From Komagataeibacter diospyri (lineage in GTDB: Bacteria > Pseudomonadota > Alphaproteobacteria > Acetobacterales > Acetobacteraceae): DNA of 32,314 nt. Within the stretch, counting starts at the first letter, position 1, and each line of letters opens with the position of its first letter. The stretch lies in the NCBI RefSeq assembly GCF_006538165.1, contig NZ_BDLU01000036.1:1-32314 (forward strand), written 5' to 3'. The notes under the pieces are model-generated. The model worked only from the letters and a program-made list of their open reading frames with translations. It had not been told where the DNA came from and ran no database searches. The position numbers and the translations under genes are program-made. Shown here in pieces: positions 1-9,060 of the stretch.

Positions 1-207
1 CAGCTCGCTATCATGTTCGATGAGCGGTTCCCAATGGCCTGAAAAAATGGCACCGCACAAAATTCTACACAGTCTCGCAAAAGCGCGCAGAGGTGATCAG
101 GGATCCAATCCGCGGACTTCATCAGGGCCAGCAGCCCCCGGGCTGCGCAAACAGGCCGGACACATGGCTGCACCCGACCATCAAAGTCATACTTTCCACT
201 TGCATCG

Positions 208-882
208 TCAGGGCCGTCCACACATGGCTCCATGCGTTGCAGACGGTGACGATTTCATCCTCGCACATTTCGTGCGGGGGCCGTCCACAACATCACCTCT
301 ATCCGTTATCGTCCAATACGCGGGTACGGCGATTGCATATATCGGATCGCGCTCCTCAAAACGCGCCAGTTCGCGCTCAAGAACGCCGAGACAGGCCTCC
401 ATCAGTCCGAAATACGGTACTTGCCGTCCCCGGGGTGCGTCAGTCAGGGCACTGCATCCCCGCGCAAATGTCGTTACTCCGAGTTGTGGACGCTCCTCCA
501 GCCAGGTCGCTGCAGCTCGGATGCGCAAAAGCTCGTCGAGATGAGCGACAATGCGATGCGCTTCCTTTTCGGCGTCTCTCCGCTCAACCTGAGAGGCGAA
601 CAATAACCTGGAGCGTAAAAACATCAATCTGGCCACCCAGATCAGCCAGTGGGCCCGTTTCATAAGTGGGGTCGTGCGCGCCAGGCGGTCTGCCTCCACG
701 ACAAACTGCTCCGCAAGCATGGCAACAGAAATCATCCCAAGATCAATCCGTTGCCGCTCTGCAAGGTCAAGCAGCAGATCAAGAGGACCATCAAACCCGA
801 CGACATGAAATTCGGGAGCCGAGGTCTGCGGTACAGGTTGCGCTGACATCTCCCCGTCGTGATTTGAGTCAGGGCACATCAT
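208..882 (-). CDS. ScpA-like segregation and condensation protein, C-terminus uncertain
   Basis: The N-terminal half carries the ScpA/kleisin signature FDGPLDLLLDLAERQRIDL, followed by a helical stretch with AHWLIWVARLMFLRSRLLF, as in ScpA proteins that bridge SMC heads and bind ScpB during chromosome organisation. I chose the ATG at 882 (Met-Met-Cys-Pro) because it overlaps the stop of the small ORF upstream; an ATG at 849 is also possible. The C-terminal part after about residue 180 does not resemble the usual winged-helix end of ScpA. A neighbouring frame stays open there, so a frameshift or truncation near 210-310 is likely. The cytoplasmic condensin role is family knowledge; that this copy works is not certain. 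No scpB is visible next to it. Confidence 0.6.
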   Translation of the reverse strand: MMCPDSNHDGEMSAQPVPQTSAPEFHVVGFDGPLDLLLDLAERQRIDLGMISVAMLAEQFVVEADRLARTTPLMKRAHWLIWVARLMFLRSRLLFASQVERRDAEKEAHRIVAHLDELLRIRAAATWLEERPQLGVTTFARGCSALTDAPRGRQVPYFGLMEACLGVLERELARFEERDPIYAIAVPAYWTITDRGDVVDGPRTKCARMKSSPSATHGAMCGRP

Positions 883-1075
883 TTTCCACGGTCTTGTGTC
901 CAAAATCATAATGGGGACGGATATCAAAAACGAGTTCGTGCCATTCGGATCGTAGACGGGCAAAAGCCTGCCAGGGGGTCCAATCTGCAGACCAGAATTC
1001 GTACATGATCTTCACATGTCGTCGAGCGCGACGATCCTGAAGAGCACGGACCGAGACATGTCGTAACGGCCTCAT
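869..1075 (-). CDS. Hypothetical small protein upstream of scpA-like gene, possibly truncated
   Basis: A 68-residue reading frame rich in Arg, Trp and aromatic residues ends with a TGA inside the first codons of the scpA-like gene, the kind of overlap that couples translation. It contains KIMYEFWSADWTPWQAFARL. I do not recognise the family. The frame remains open upstream into the IS630 remnant, so the gene may have lost its 5' end when that element inserted. It could equally be a chance ORF; the overlap is the main reason to list it. Confidence 0.3.
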   Translation of the reverse strand: MRPLRHVSVRALQDRRARRHVKIMYEFWSADWTPWQAFARLRSEWHELVFDIRPHYDFGHKTVENDVP

Positions 1076-1158
1076 ACCAAAGGATGTAGCCCCTAACTCG
1101 TATGTGAAGTGACGAACGGAGTTGGCTCTGATTCTCTTGCTGCGGGAGGAACTGGCTG

Positions 1159-1975
1159 ATGACGAGGTCGGTGAAGCTACGGGATGACTATTCGGCCTCT
1201 GACCTGAGGCGGCTTGCGGCGCGCAGTCGGCATGCGAATGCTGCGCGCCGGCTTCTGGCCCTGGCGGCGATCCGTGACGGGGCAAACCGCACCGATGCAG
1301 CCCGCGTAGGTGGCATGGACCGCCAGACATTGCGAAACTGGGTTCACCGTTTCAATGCCGAAGGGCCCGATGGCCTGCGCGACTATCAGCACGCGGGGTC
1401 GGCCTGCCGTCTGAATGCCGCACAGGAGGCCGAATTGAAGGCGCTGGTCGAGGCGGGTCCGGATCGGCCAGAAGAACGGCATCGTCCGGCAATGGGCCCG
1501 GCGAGGCACGCTGCCACGCCAGCCGGCCGACCAGCGCTACGACAATGCCTGGCTGTTCGGGGCGATCTACCCGGCGCGCGGCAAAGCCGCTGGCCTGGCG
1601 CTCCCATTCACCGGCACGGCCAGCATGCAACTGCATATCGAGGAAATCTCGCGTTGCGTGGCACGGGGCGCCCACTCGGTCGTCCTGCTCGATCGCGCCG
1701 GATGGCATACTACGCCCAGGCTCAAAATGCCCCGCAATGTCAGCCTGATCTTCCTACCGTCCCGTGCTCCCGAACTGAACCCGGTCGAGAATCTCTGGCA
1801 ATTCCTGTGCGCCAACTGGTTGTCCAATACCGTCTTTGACGGCATTGAGCACATCATCGACGCCGCCTGTTCCGCCTGGAACAACCTTGCCGACCTGCCG
1901 GAAACCCTCTCTCCGCTCAAAACGCAGAGCGAAAATCAGGACCAGGAACCAGAAATCAACACGCCACAAACCTGA
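1159..1975 (+). pseudogene. IS630-family transposase remnant with internal deletion and frameshift
   Basis: The first frame (from 1159) encodes the helix-turn-helix half of an IS630-type transposase, with RRLLALAAIRDGANRTDAAR and the segment around QTLRNWVHRFNAEGPDGLRD. The DDE half is in another frame from about 1465: it runs through QKNGIVRQWARRGT and DNAWLFGAIYPARGK to VVLLDRAGWHT and LPSRAPELNPVENLW, which hold the second Asp and the Glu of the DDE triad. About 100 residues expected between KALVEAGPD and RIGQKNGIV are missing, including the first catalytic Asp. The element cannot make an active transposase. I could not place its terminal repeats with confidence. Confidence 0.85.
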
Positions 1976-2216
1976 AATCAGGCGCAAGAGGAATCAATAA
2001 ATGGTTCTTGGAACCCTCCACCTGTGGCCAAATGCGACATTGCTTTCCGAAAAATGGCTTCATCCGGAAGTGTCATAATGGTTCCTTGGGTCATATCCCC
2101 ATGAGCCTATACACACTCTCTTTTGATTAGAAAAGCAGCGGCCTTGACTGGAAACGAGTCATACTTGTTGCGGCATAAAAACATACAAGCCAGACTTATT
2201 TGTCGACATAAGCCCT

Positions 2217-3110
2217 TTATTTTCCTGTTTCTGAAGCAAACGTTATGAAATCTTCAAGGTATTTAATATCTTCATCTGTTTCGCGATGGCCAAGGAATAT
2301 CTGTTTCGCAATGCCTTTTTTGCCCAGTTTTACGGGATAAAGTTCAAAGCGTGTGGCGTATTCTTCCACAAGCCAGCGAGGAAGTGCCGCAACGCCCCTT
2401 CCATGGCTGACCATCACCAGCATGATATCCGTCGTTTCAATCTGCTTCTGCTGTCGTGGTCCAATCCCTGCTGGTTGCAGGAACTGCGTGTAAATATCGA
2501 GCCGCTCAGACGGAACCGGATAGGTAATCAATGTTTCATCTGCTAACTGCTCTGGTAAAACAAATTTTGCCTCCCGAAGAGGATGCTCCGGACCAACAGC
2601 CAGCACCAGTTCATAGTCAAATACCGGCGTGAATTTCAGACCGGGTTTGTAAAGTGGATCAGGGGTCACCAGAATATCGATCTCATTACTGAACAGTGCA
2701 CCGATCCCGCCAAACTGGAATTTCTGTCGCACATCCACATCGACCTTTGGCCATCTCTCCAAGTAAGGTGAAACGACCTTCAGAAGCCACTGATAACAGG
2801 GATGGCATTCCATCCCGATGCGCAATGTCCCTCGCCCGCCATTTGCGAATTGTTCAATACGGCTTTCCGCCAGTTCAAACTGCGGGAGCAGACGGTTCGC
2901 CAGGGACAAAAGCCATTCACCGGCCTGAGTAAGAACAAGGGATCGTCCCTCCCGTCGCCATATCCTGACGCCAAGCTGCTGTTCAATCTTGCGAATGGAA
3001 TGGCTGAGCGCAGGTTGGGTCAGGTTCAGACGCGTTCCGGCAGCCGTCAACGAACCTTCCCGTGCGACTTCCTGAATGATTGTCAGATGACTGCGTTCCA
3101 GAATGCCCAT
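2217..3110 (-). CDS. LysR-family regulator, MetR-like
   Basis: This 297-residue protein has a LysR winged helix-turn-helix at about residues 8-66 (GSLTAAGTRLNLTQPALSHS) and a periplasmic-binding-protein-like effector domain. It matches MetR, the homocysteine-responsive activator of methionine genes, at several places: IGMECHPCYQWL (MetR IAIECHSCIQWL), FDYELVLAVGPEHPL, ETLITYPV and FLQPAGIGP. MetR-type regulators sit next to the genes they control, and here metF is divergent across 222 bp. Likely targets are metF and perhaps mesX-mesD (inference). I saw no exact copy of the enteric MetR half-site pair in the intergenic region. Confidence 0.85.
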   Translation of the reverse strand: MGILERSHLTIIQEVAREGSLTAAGTRLNLTQPALSHSIRKIEQQLGVRIWRREGRSLVLTQAGEWLLSLANRLLPQFELAESRIEQFANGGRGTLRIGMECHPCYQWLLKVVSPYLERWPKVDVDVRQKFQFGGIGALFSNEIDILVTPDPLYKPGLKFTPVFDYELVLAVGPEHPLREAKFVLPEQLADETLITYPVPSERLDIYTQFLQPAGIGPRQQKQIETTDIMLVMVSHGRGVAALPRWLVEEYATRFELYPVKLGKKGIAKQIFLGHRETDEDIKYLEDFITFASETGK

Positions 3111-3332
3111 GTTTTGTCCGATAAATGCACGAAATTCATATAGTCATAAAAATATATCATTTCAGTTCATTTTTATAAACTTCTATTATGAGGGACCAAT
3201 CATTCATGCGGACGCAGCCCATGGTCTCCAACAACATTCACGACCGCTTTCACTATGGACTGCAATGTGACTTCAATCTTCCTCCAGAAACTTTCAAAGA
3301 AAAATCGGACGCTGTGAGAACTTGTTACTGAC

Positions 3333-4385
3333 ATGACAGATGGGCTGAGTAACTGGCTGTCGGAAAGGCGTATCGACGGACTGTTGTCGCGTAATTCCGA
3401 AACTCCAATCCTGTCCTTCGAGTTTGTTCCACCCCGAACTGACGCAATGGAACAGCGGCTCTGGTGCTGCATCCGGCATCTGGCACCGCTTGCACCCCGC
3501 TTTGTCTCGGTCACCTATGGCGCGGGCGGAACCACGCAGGCTGGCACTCTCTCGACGGTGTTGCGTCTTAAGCGGGAGACAGACCTCATCCCCGCCGCCC
3601 ACCTGACCTGTGTCGGTGCGACCCGCGAGGAGGTAGATGGCCTTGCCCGTTGCTACCGGGATGCTGGTGTTAATCATATCGTGGCTCTGCGTGGTGATCC
3701 TCCTGCAGGTGCTGCAGACTATAGTCCGCGACCGGGTGGCTATGCCTATGCCAGTGATCTTGTCGCCGGTCTGCGGCGTATCGCGGATTTCGATATTTCT
3801 GTCGCCGCTTATCCCGAAACCCATCCTACAGCGTCAAGTCCGGACGCTGATCTGGATAATCTCAAGCGCAAGCTCGATGCTGGGGCCACCCGGGCCATCA
3901 CGCAGTATTTCTTTGATAATGAAATCTATCTGCGTTTTCTGGACCGGTGTCTGGCGGCCGGAATTACTGCCCCCATCATTCCTGGGATTATGCCGGTTTC
4001 GAATTACGAGCAGATCGTGCGCTTCTCGGCTGTGTGTGGGGTAACGGTCCCGGCATGGCTGAGGCATCTGTTCGATGGGACTGCGGAGAATCCTGAACTT
4101 CGTCGTATTGTCGCCAGTCTGGTGGCGGTAGAGCAGATCCGTACCTTGCAGACCTATGGACTGAACGAGTTTCATGTCTCCACTTTGAACCGGTCTGACC
4201 TGATTTACGCGATTGCGCATATCCTTGGGGTGCCCCCAACGCAGACGAACGCATCTCGTAATGTGACAGACCTTTTGGAAACAACGGAAGTCCCCGATGA
4301 CCGAGAAACCCCGGAAAATTTTGACCCCACCAAAGGGACACAGGAAGGTGCTCCTCCATTCATGCTGCGCACCCTGTTCGGGTGA
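3333..4385 (+). CDS. metF: 5,10-methylenetetrahydrofolate reductase MetF
   Basis: MetF reduces methylenetetrahydrofolate to 5-methyltetrahydrofolate using a flavin; it supplies the methyl group for MetH or MetE. Family motifs are clear: the SFEFVPPRT strand with the catalytic Glu at residue 30, [38 protein letters not shown] and [16 protein letters not shown]. The family usually ends near residue 300 ([12 protein letters not shown]); this protein has a further 50 polar residues, the last 29 of which overlap the start of queH in a different frame. The gene is divergent from the metR-like regulator and leads a plus-strand run with queH, a small ORF and an HTH gene. The Shine-Dalgarno at 3333 is weak. 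Confidence 0.92.
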   Translation: MTDGLSNWLSERRIDGLLSRNSETPILSFEFVPPRTDAMEQRLWCCIRHLAPLAPRFVSVTYGAGGTTQAGTLSTVLRLKRETDLIPAAHLTCVGATREEVDGLARCYRDAGVNHIVALRGDPPAGAADYSPRPGGYAYASDLVAGLRRIADFDISVAAYPETHPTASSPDADLDNLKRKLDAGATRAITQYFFDNEIYLRFLDRCLAAGITAPIIPGIMPVSNYEQIVRFSAVCGVTVPAWLRHLFDGTAENPELRRIVASLVAVEQIRTLQTYGLNEFHVSTLNRSDLIYAIAHILGVPPTQTNASRNVTDLLETTEVPDDRETPENFDPTKGTQEGAPPFMLRTLFG

Positions 4386-4956
4386 GGTGATGGAGGCCAT
4401 GACCGCATCGGGTATCGACTACACGATCTTCTTCTACAATCCGAACATCCATCCCGAGCGGGAATATCTTCTCCGTAAGGACGAAAACATCCGGTTTGCC
4501 GATAAACATGGTATCCCCTTCGTCGATGCCGATTATGACAGGGATAACTGGTTCGCTCGTGCGAAAGGCATGGAATGGGAGCCGGAACGCGGTGTGCGTT
4601 GCACCATGTGCTTCGATATGCGCTTCGAGCGCACAGCGCTTTACGCTCATGAGCATGGTTTCCCTGTGATGACCAGTTCACTCGGTATTTCACGATGGAA
4701 GAACATGGCGCAGATCAATGACTGCGGCCAACGCACCGTATCCCCTTATGAAGGACTCTCCTACTGGGATTTCAACTGGCGCAAAGGGGGTGGCTCCGCG
4801 CGAATGATCGAGATCAGCAAACAGGAGAAGTTCTACCAGCAGGAATATTGCGGCTGCGCCTATTCCCTGCGTGATACCAATGCTCACCGCCGCAGTCAGG
4901 GGCGTTCGCCGATCGAGCTTGGCAAGCTCTATTATGGAACTGATGATGAGGCCTGA
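4297..4956 (+). CDS. queH: Epoxyqueuosine reductase QueH
   Basis: QueH performs the last step of queuosine synthesis in tRNA, reducing epoxyqueuosine; unlike QueG it needs no cobalamin. The 219-residue protein has the paired cysteines of the family, [14 protein letters not shown] near the N-terminus and [16 protein letters not shown] in the middle, plus [41 protein letters not shown] and [12 protein letters not shown]. It overlaps metF by 89 bases. Having the B12-independent enzyme beside B12-independent methionine genes fits a B12-sparing neighbourhood (inference). Confidence 0.93.
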   Translation: MTEKPRKILTPPKGHRKVLLHSCCAPCSGEVMEAMTASGIDYTIFFYNPNIHPEREYLLRKDENIRFADKHGIPFVDADYDRDNWFARAKGMEWEPERGVRCTMCFDMRFERTALYAHEHGFPVMTSSLGISRWKNMAQINDCGQRTVSPYEGLSYWDFNWRKGGGSARMIEISKQEKFYQQEYCGCAYSLRDTNAHRRSQGRSPIELGKLYYGTDDEA

Positions 4957-5128
4957 TTACACACAAGATGACGGAGCTCGTTCGTTCGGCAAAGTTCAAC
5001 CCACCGCCACCAGTGATAATAAACCACAGCACAAACCAGTTTTGAGATGTGATGAGCTGGAGGACAGCGTTTCAGATGAGGAAAGCCTGTTCAGCTGTCC
5101 ATGTTGTATGAACCCGTGGTTCCGTTGA
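4943..5128 (+). CDS. Possible small protein after queH
   Basis: A 61-residue frame starts at an ATG-ATG pair overlapping the last codons of queH and ends 24 bases before the next gene. It is acidic near the end and finishes with a Cys-Pro-Cys-Cys motif ([14 protein letters not shown]). The stop/start overlap suggests coupling to queH, but there is no recognised family and little else to prove coding. Confidence 0.3.
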   Translation: MMRPDYTQDDGARSFGKVQPTATSDNKPQHKPVLRCDELEDSVSDEESLFSCPCCMNPWFR

Positions 5129-5152
5129 TCTGGACAAAATACTGTTTGAACT

Positions 5153-5644
5153 GTGAAACGACCCATACATCATGCCCTTGTCAGAGATATTCTGTCTTAT
5201 CTCCAGGCACCTGAACGTCTGGCCCTTTCAAAGGGCGAACGTCTCACGCGATTTGTGGATTTTCTTTCAGAACGTCACAGGATTATAGGCTGGCGAAAGC
5301 AGGAATGTCGGAAACGACTGCGTCGGTTCGAACACGTTCTGGACATGGCTTGCCCCACGTCAAACAATGCGCGTGATATTGAAAAACTGATAACGACGGC
5401 GGAAGAAATCTGCACACGTCCTTTCACGCCAGCCACTCTCCAGGACGCACTGGGAATTTCCAGTCGGGAACGTACCAGATGGACGCGTGAGGGCAAGCTC
5501 AGGCCGGTTGGAACGAAAAAGATAAAGGATAGAGGGCGTTTCTCGCTGACTTTATACAGCGCGGAAGACGTGGCGAGACTGCTGATGCCTCCGGAAATTC
5601 TGACATCGTGGGGGGCAAGACCTGTGTCCTGTCCTCCACGATAG
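5153..5644 (+). CDS. Putative HTH protein, paralogue of the riboswitch-controlled gene at 10582
   Basis: The frame begins with GTG and encodes 163 residues. The N-terminal 80 residues are helical and basic. Residues 89-120 (RPFTPATLQDALGISSRER, then RWTREGKLRPVG) read like a MerR/excisionase-type helix-turn-helix with its following wing, and match residues 86-117 of the protein encoded at 10582. I infer a DNA-binding protein of an unnamed family. It ends 20 bases before the stop of mesD on the opposite strand and is last in the metF-queH run. What it regulates is unknown. Confidence 0.6.
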   Translation: MKRPIHHALVRDILSYLQAPERLALSKGERLTRFVDFLSERHRIIGWRKQECRKRLRRFEHVLDMACPTSNNARDIEKLITTAEEICTRPFTPATLQDALGISSRERTRWTREGKLRPVGTKKIKDRGRFSLTLYSAEDVARLLMPPEILTSWGARPVSCPPR

Positions 5645-5663
5645 AAACCTGCCGGGCTGCCTG

Positions 5664-6692
5664 TCAGGCCGAAAGTTCTTTTCGAACAATTTCTGCACCC
5701 GCGCCCAGAGCGTTCAGCTTACCACGCGCCACATCACGCGGCAAAGGCGCCATACCACAATTGGTGCAGGGATAAAGCTTGTCGGCATCAACAAACTGAA
5801 GCGCTTTTCGCAGAATATCTGCGACTTTCCCTGGTGTCTCAATGGTTTTTGTGGCCACGTCAATGGCGCCAACCATGACCCTTTTCCCACGAATGAGTTC
5901 AATCAGATCCATCGGAACGCGGGAGTTCTGACATTCCAGGGAGATTAGATCGATATTGGACTTCTGCAGTTTGGGAAAGATCTCTTCATACTGACGCCAC
6001 TCTTCCCCAAGAGCACTTTTCCAGTCGATATTGGCTTTGATGCCGTAACCATAACAGATATGGACTGCGGTTTCGCATTTCAGGCCTTCAATGGCTTTCT
6101 CCAGCGCGGCAATACCCCAGTCATTGACCTCATCAAAGAACACATTGAAGGCAGGTTCATCGAACTGGATAATGTCGACACCTGCCGCTTCCAGTTCTTT
6201 TGCTTCCTGATTAAGAATTTTGGCAAATTCCCACGCGAGTTTTTCGCGGCTTTTATAGTGACCATCATGGAGCGTGTCTATCATCGTCATGGGGCCAGGG
6301 AGCGCCCATTTGATGGGTTTTGTCGTCAGTGTGCGTAAAAACTTCGCGTCCTCAACAAAAACTGGTTTTTCACGCGCTACGGCACCCACAACGGACGGCA
6401 CGCTTGCATCGTAACGGTTGCGAATTTTAACCGTCTGACGGTTCTCGAAATCGACACCACTGAGATGCTCAATAAAGGTCGTGACGAAATGCTGACGCGT
6501 CTGTTCACCGTCACTGACGATATCAATCCCAGCGCGGTCCTGATCGTCCAGCGTCAGGCGAAGCGCATCCTGCTTACCTTCGACCAGCTCTTCCCCCTGC
6601 AATTTCCAGGGGGACCAGAGTGTCTCAGGCTGGGCGAGCCATGAAGGTTTGGGCAGGCTACCAGCCGTTGAAGTGGGGAGCAGTGTTTTCAT
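5664..6692 (-). CDS. mesD: Folate-independent core methionine synthase MesD
   Basis: This 342-residue protein corresponds to the catalytic C-terminal half of MetE and lacks the folate-binding N-domain. Zinc/homocysteine-site residues are present: His211 and Cys213 (AVHICYGYG), Glu253 (LISLECQNSR) and Cys312 (YPCTNCGMAPLPRD), with FDEPAF at 177-182. MesD methylates homocysteine to methionine without methyl-folate or cobalamin; published genetics show that it needs a DUF1852 partner and oxygen, and that partner (mesX) lies 30 bases upstream in the same operon. The methyl donor is not known to me. The enzyme is cytoplasmic and zinc-dependent by homology. The operon has no cobalamin riboswitch. 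Confidence 0.9.
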   Translation of the reverse strand: MKTLLPTSTAGSLPKPSWLAQPETLWSPWKLQGEELVEGKQDALRLTLDDQDRAGIDIVSDGEQTRQHFVTTFIEHLSGVDFENRQTVKIRNRYDASVPSVVGAVAREKPVFVEDAKFLRTLTTKPIKWALPGPMTMIDTLHDGHYKSREKLAWEFAKILNQEAKELEAAGVDIIQFDEPAFNVFFDEVNDWGIAALEKAIEGLKCETAVHICYGYGIKANIDWKSALGEEWRQYEEIFPKLQKSNIDLISLECQNSRVPMDLIELIRGKRVMVGAIDVATKTIETPGKVADILRKALQFVDADKLYPCTNCGMAPLPRDVARGKLNALGAGAEIVRKELSA

Positions 6693-6722
6693 GGAAGATG
6701 ACCTTGTATTTCTTCTTATGGA

Positions 6723-7706
6723 TCAGGCGGGGTAACTGGCAGACCATTTTTCGAGAATATCATGATACGGCTTGATGAAATGCTCGTCCGTATAATGCCC
6801 CTGTGAAATCGCCAGTTGTGTACGCTCCTCACGGTCGTAGACAATGCGGGTGTTGGAATAATCCTGATGTTTCAGGCTCGGTTGATAACAGTCAGCCGCC
6901 GCAGAATTGGCATTGTAAATTTCAGGACGGTAGACCTTCTGAAAAGATTCCATCACGCTAATGGTGCTGATCAGTTCAAGGGCAGAATAGTCAGACAGCA
7001 GATCGTCAAAAAAATAGAAGGCCAATGGTGCTGCACTATTGCACGGCATGAAATAACGGACCTGCATCCCCATTTTTTTAAAATACTGGTCTGTCAGGGA
7101 AAATTCACGCTGCTCATATTCAACACCGAGAACAGGATGCTGATTTTCCGTCCGATGATAGGTGCGATTGGTCGAGACACTGAGGCAGATGACAGGTAGT
7201 TTTTTGAAATTCTGCTTGTAAGCCGCCGAGTTCATAACGCTTTTAAAGAGATTTCCTTGTAGGTCCCCATAGTTATGGGGGACACTGAATTCGGCTTTCT
7301 CTTTATTATAAGCCGGCAACAACACGCTGAAGTCGTAATCCCGCACGTACGAGGAAAAACTGTTCCCAGCGAGGCCCGCTATCCGTTTGTTAGCGTTTTT
7401 ATCAACAATTGTTGTGTAGAGGACTTCGATCAGAGGAAAGCTGCCGCTTTTGCCAGCAAAGGCGAGATCCATCTCAACGGAGACGATCTCAAGTTCAAGA
7501 GTGTAGCGATCTCTGTTGGCATTATCCCAATGCGCCAGATCATTGAACCGGTTGTCGATCATGCGCAGGACGTTGCGCAGGTTTTCCTGACGACTTTCCC
7601 CCCTCGCCAGATTGGCAAAATTGGTCGTAAGGCGCGTTCTGTCGGAAGGATGATAGTTCTCATCGAAACTAAGCCGATGGATACTGAATATCGAGTCCTG
7701 AATCAT
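6723..7706 (-). CDS. mesX: DUF1852 protein MesX, partner of MesD
   Basis: A 327-residue soluble protein with no membrane segment or signal peptide, recognised as DUF1852 by its overall sequence (QDSIFSIHRLSFDENYHPS at the N-terminus, GNSFSSYVRDYDFSVLLPAY in the middle) and its position directly before mesD. DUF1852 is required with oxygen for MesD-type methionine synthesis; its chemistry is unresolved, and supplying or generating the methyl group is the leading idea. The ATG at 7706 follows an AGGA Shine-Dalgarno. A possible seven-codon Met-rich leader lies 87 bases upstream. Confidence 0.88.
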   Translation of the reverse strand: MIQDSIFSIHRLSFDENYHPSDRTRLTTNFANLARGESRQENLRNVLRMIDNRFNDLAHWDNANRDRYTLELEIVSVEMDLAFAGKSGSFPLIEVLYTTIVDKNANKRIAGLAGNSFSSYVRDYDFSVLLPAYNKEKAEFSVPHNYGDLQGNLFKSVMNSAAYKQNFKKLPVICLSVSTNRTYHRTENQHPVLGVEYEQREFSLTDQYFKKMGMQVRYFMPCNSAAPLAFYFFDDLLSDYSALELISTISVMESFQKVYRPEIYNANSAAADCYQPSLKHQDYSNTRIVYDREERTQLAISQGHYTDEHFIKPYHDILEKWSASYPA

Positions 7707-7792
7707 TGCTATCCTGTGTCCCTTTTACCACCTCAAACCAGACTGCGAACACTGGGGATGCAAAGCGTTTCCAGTTTTAGTCTCTGAGTTTT

Positions 7793-7816
7793 TTAGGCGG
7801 TGGTGGTCATCATCAT
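7793..7816 (-). promoter_or_regulatory. Possible leader peptide (Met-Met-Met-Thr-Thr-Thr-Ala) upstream of mesX
   Basis: On the minus strand the sequence ATGATGATGACCACCACCGC continues to GCC and TAA, encoding three Met, three Thr and one Ala. It lies 87 bases before mesX. Between it and mesX the RNA can fold with AGACT pairing AGTCT and ACTGG pairing CCAGT. A Met-rich leader before a methionine synthase operon would suit ribosome-mediated attenuation, but the Shine-Dalgarno is distant (AGG, 12 bases) and no U-tract terminator is obvious. Confidence 0.35.
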
Positions 7817-8082
7817 GTCAGCTTTATGCCTGAATGAACCTGTGAGCAGAAATGATTTAATTTCATCAATACATCAATATTGTTCATGGACTAATGTGGC
7901 TGCATTGCCTCAGGAAAAGACGCAGTCAGAAGTTGATTAGCGTAATGTTTGTTTTCAGGACATCAGGTCAATCAGACGCACGGTCTACATGCGAAAAACT
8001 GATATCTGCCTTTCGCCACTCCAGGATGTTCCAGCTTGCATGCTGGATACGTTTGTTGGCATGGTACAGGAGCAAACGCTTC
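7817..8082. other. Intergenic region between the mesX operon and riboswitch RS1
   Basis: Together with the leader region this makes about 375 bases without a convincing gene. It should hold the divergent promoters for mesX (minus) and RS1 (plus). AT-rich sequence with TTAATTTCATCAATACATCA lies near 7858. Open frames here have no family resemblance. Confidence 0.4.
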
Positions 8083-8312
8083 AATGGTCCCGCGCGAGCG
8101 GGTTAATAGGGAACTCCGTTATGTTCTGGTCAGACAATCGGCCGGAAGCAAAGTCGGAGGCTGCTCCCGCAACTGTAGGCGGTATGCCGCTGGTTCGTTC
8201 ACTTTGAACGTGGACCACTGTTCTCATAGGAACGGGAAGGTTGGAACCAGTTGGCTATGATCCGTGAGCCAGGAGACCTGCCATTGTTCAGCCACCAACC
8301 GTCGGGCGGGAT
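8083..8312 (+). ncRNA. Cobalamin riboswitch RS1
   Basis: The aptamer has the 5' GGTCCC...GGTTAATAGGGAA segment, the core CTGCTCCCGCAACTGTAGGCG, the GGACCACTGT segment and the B12 box AGCCAGGAGACCTGCC. Downstream, TCGG-GCGGGATGA-CCGA forms a hairpin whose GCGGGA loop complements UCCCGC of L5. The Shine-Dalgarno AAGGAG follows at 8322 and an ATG at 8335, seven bases later, so control is probably translational. Only a 45-residue ORF follows before the IS element. Confidence 0.93.
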
Positions 8313-8334
8313 GACCGAAGGAAGGAGAGAATAT

Positions 8335-8472
8335 ATGTTTGTCTGCCTCACGCCTCGGTCGTTCTTGATGAATCAGACGGTGGAGTCTTTTCCGGACATG
8401 CTCCTCTGCTCTGTTATTCCTGAGCGATATACAGACGGTGCTTCTGTGTCACGGACAGCATTGGTCCGTTAA
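8335..8472 (+). CDS. Short ORF directly under RS1
   Basis: 45 codons begin with ATG seven bases after the AAGGAG that ends the RS1 expression platform. The product starts MFVCLTPRSF and has no recognised domain. It ends nine bases before the IS5-type element and its last codons cover a hairpin (ACGGAC...GTCCGT). It may be a real small protein or a leader ORF whose main gene has been lost; initiation is well supported, function is not. Confidence 0.45.
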   Translation: MFVCLTPRSFLMNQTVESFPDMLLCSVIPERYTDGASVSRTALVR

Positions 8473-8487
8473 AAACTCTAGAGCCTG

Positions 8488-9060
8488 TTAGGAGGCCTTG
8501 ATATAGTCTGCTGTAGCAGCGATGAGAATGACGGAAAGAAAGGACGCGGCTGTCTTTTCGTATCGGGTCGCGACAGCCCGCCACTCCTTGAACCTTGCCC
8601 ACAGGTTTTCGACCAGATGCCGGTGTCTGTAAGCCCATTTGGGACAGGCGACTTCCGGATCATTCTTCCGTGGCTGAATGACGGGACGAACTCCCCGGTC
8701 CCAGAGATATTCACGGAATTTATGCGAGGCATATCCACGGTCACAGACGACATAGGTCGGTGGGTATGGCAGATCGTCGAGCAAGGAATAAGCGGATGGC
8801 AGTTCATGTGCCTGTCCGGGCGAAAGCGTGAAAGACAGTGCCCTGCCATGTCCATCCGCAGCTACGCAGACCTTGGTGCCAAAGCCTCCACGTGAGCGGC
8901 CAGGCGCCTCACGATCCCTGAGGCATCCTCTGTATCCCCCTTTTTTGGCGGCCCCGGCCGCCTTGTGATGGGCACGGATCGTCGTGCCATCGAGAAAAAC
9001 CGTGCCGAGGGCCTGACCCCAAGCTTCGACCAGCGAATGAACAACTGTGCGGCAATCCAC
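8488..9060 (-). CDS. IS5-family transposase, second frame (DDE domain)
   Basis: Carries the DDE core: TVFLDGTTIRAHHKAAGAAKK with the first Asp, YVVCDRGYASHKFREY with the second, and RHLVENLWARFKEWRAVATR with the Glu. It is read after frameshifting from the upstream frame and ends seven bases inside the left repeat. No stop codons or deletions are seen in either frame, so the element may be active. Confidence 0.88.
   Translation of the reverse strand: MDCRTVVHSLVEAWGQALGTVFLDGTTIRAHHKAAGAAKKGGYRGCLRDREAPGRSRGGFGTKVCVAADGHGRALSFTLSPGQAHELPSAYSLLDDLPYPPTYVVCDRGYASHKFREYLWDRGVRPVIQPRKNDPEVACPKWAYRHRHLVENLWARFKEWRAVATRYEKTAASFLSVILIAATADYIKAS

Noticed and set aside
3111..3332. Possible SAM or methionine riboswitch upstream of metF
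   Set aside because: I could not find a conserved core of SAM-I or SAM-II; the region is AT-rich and more likely holds regulator sites.
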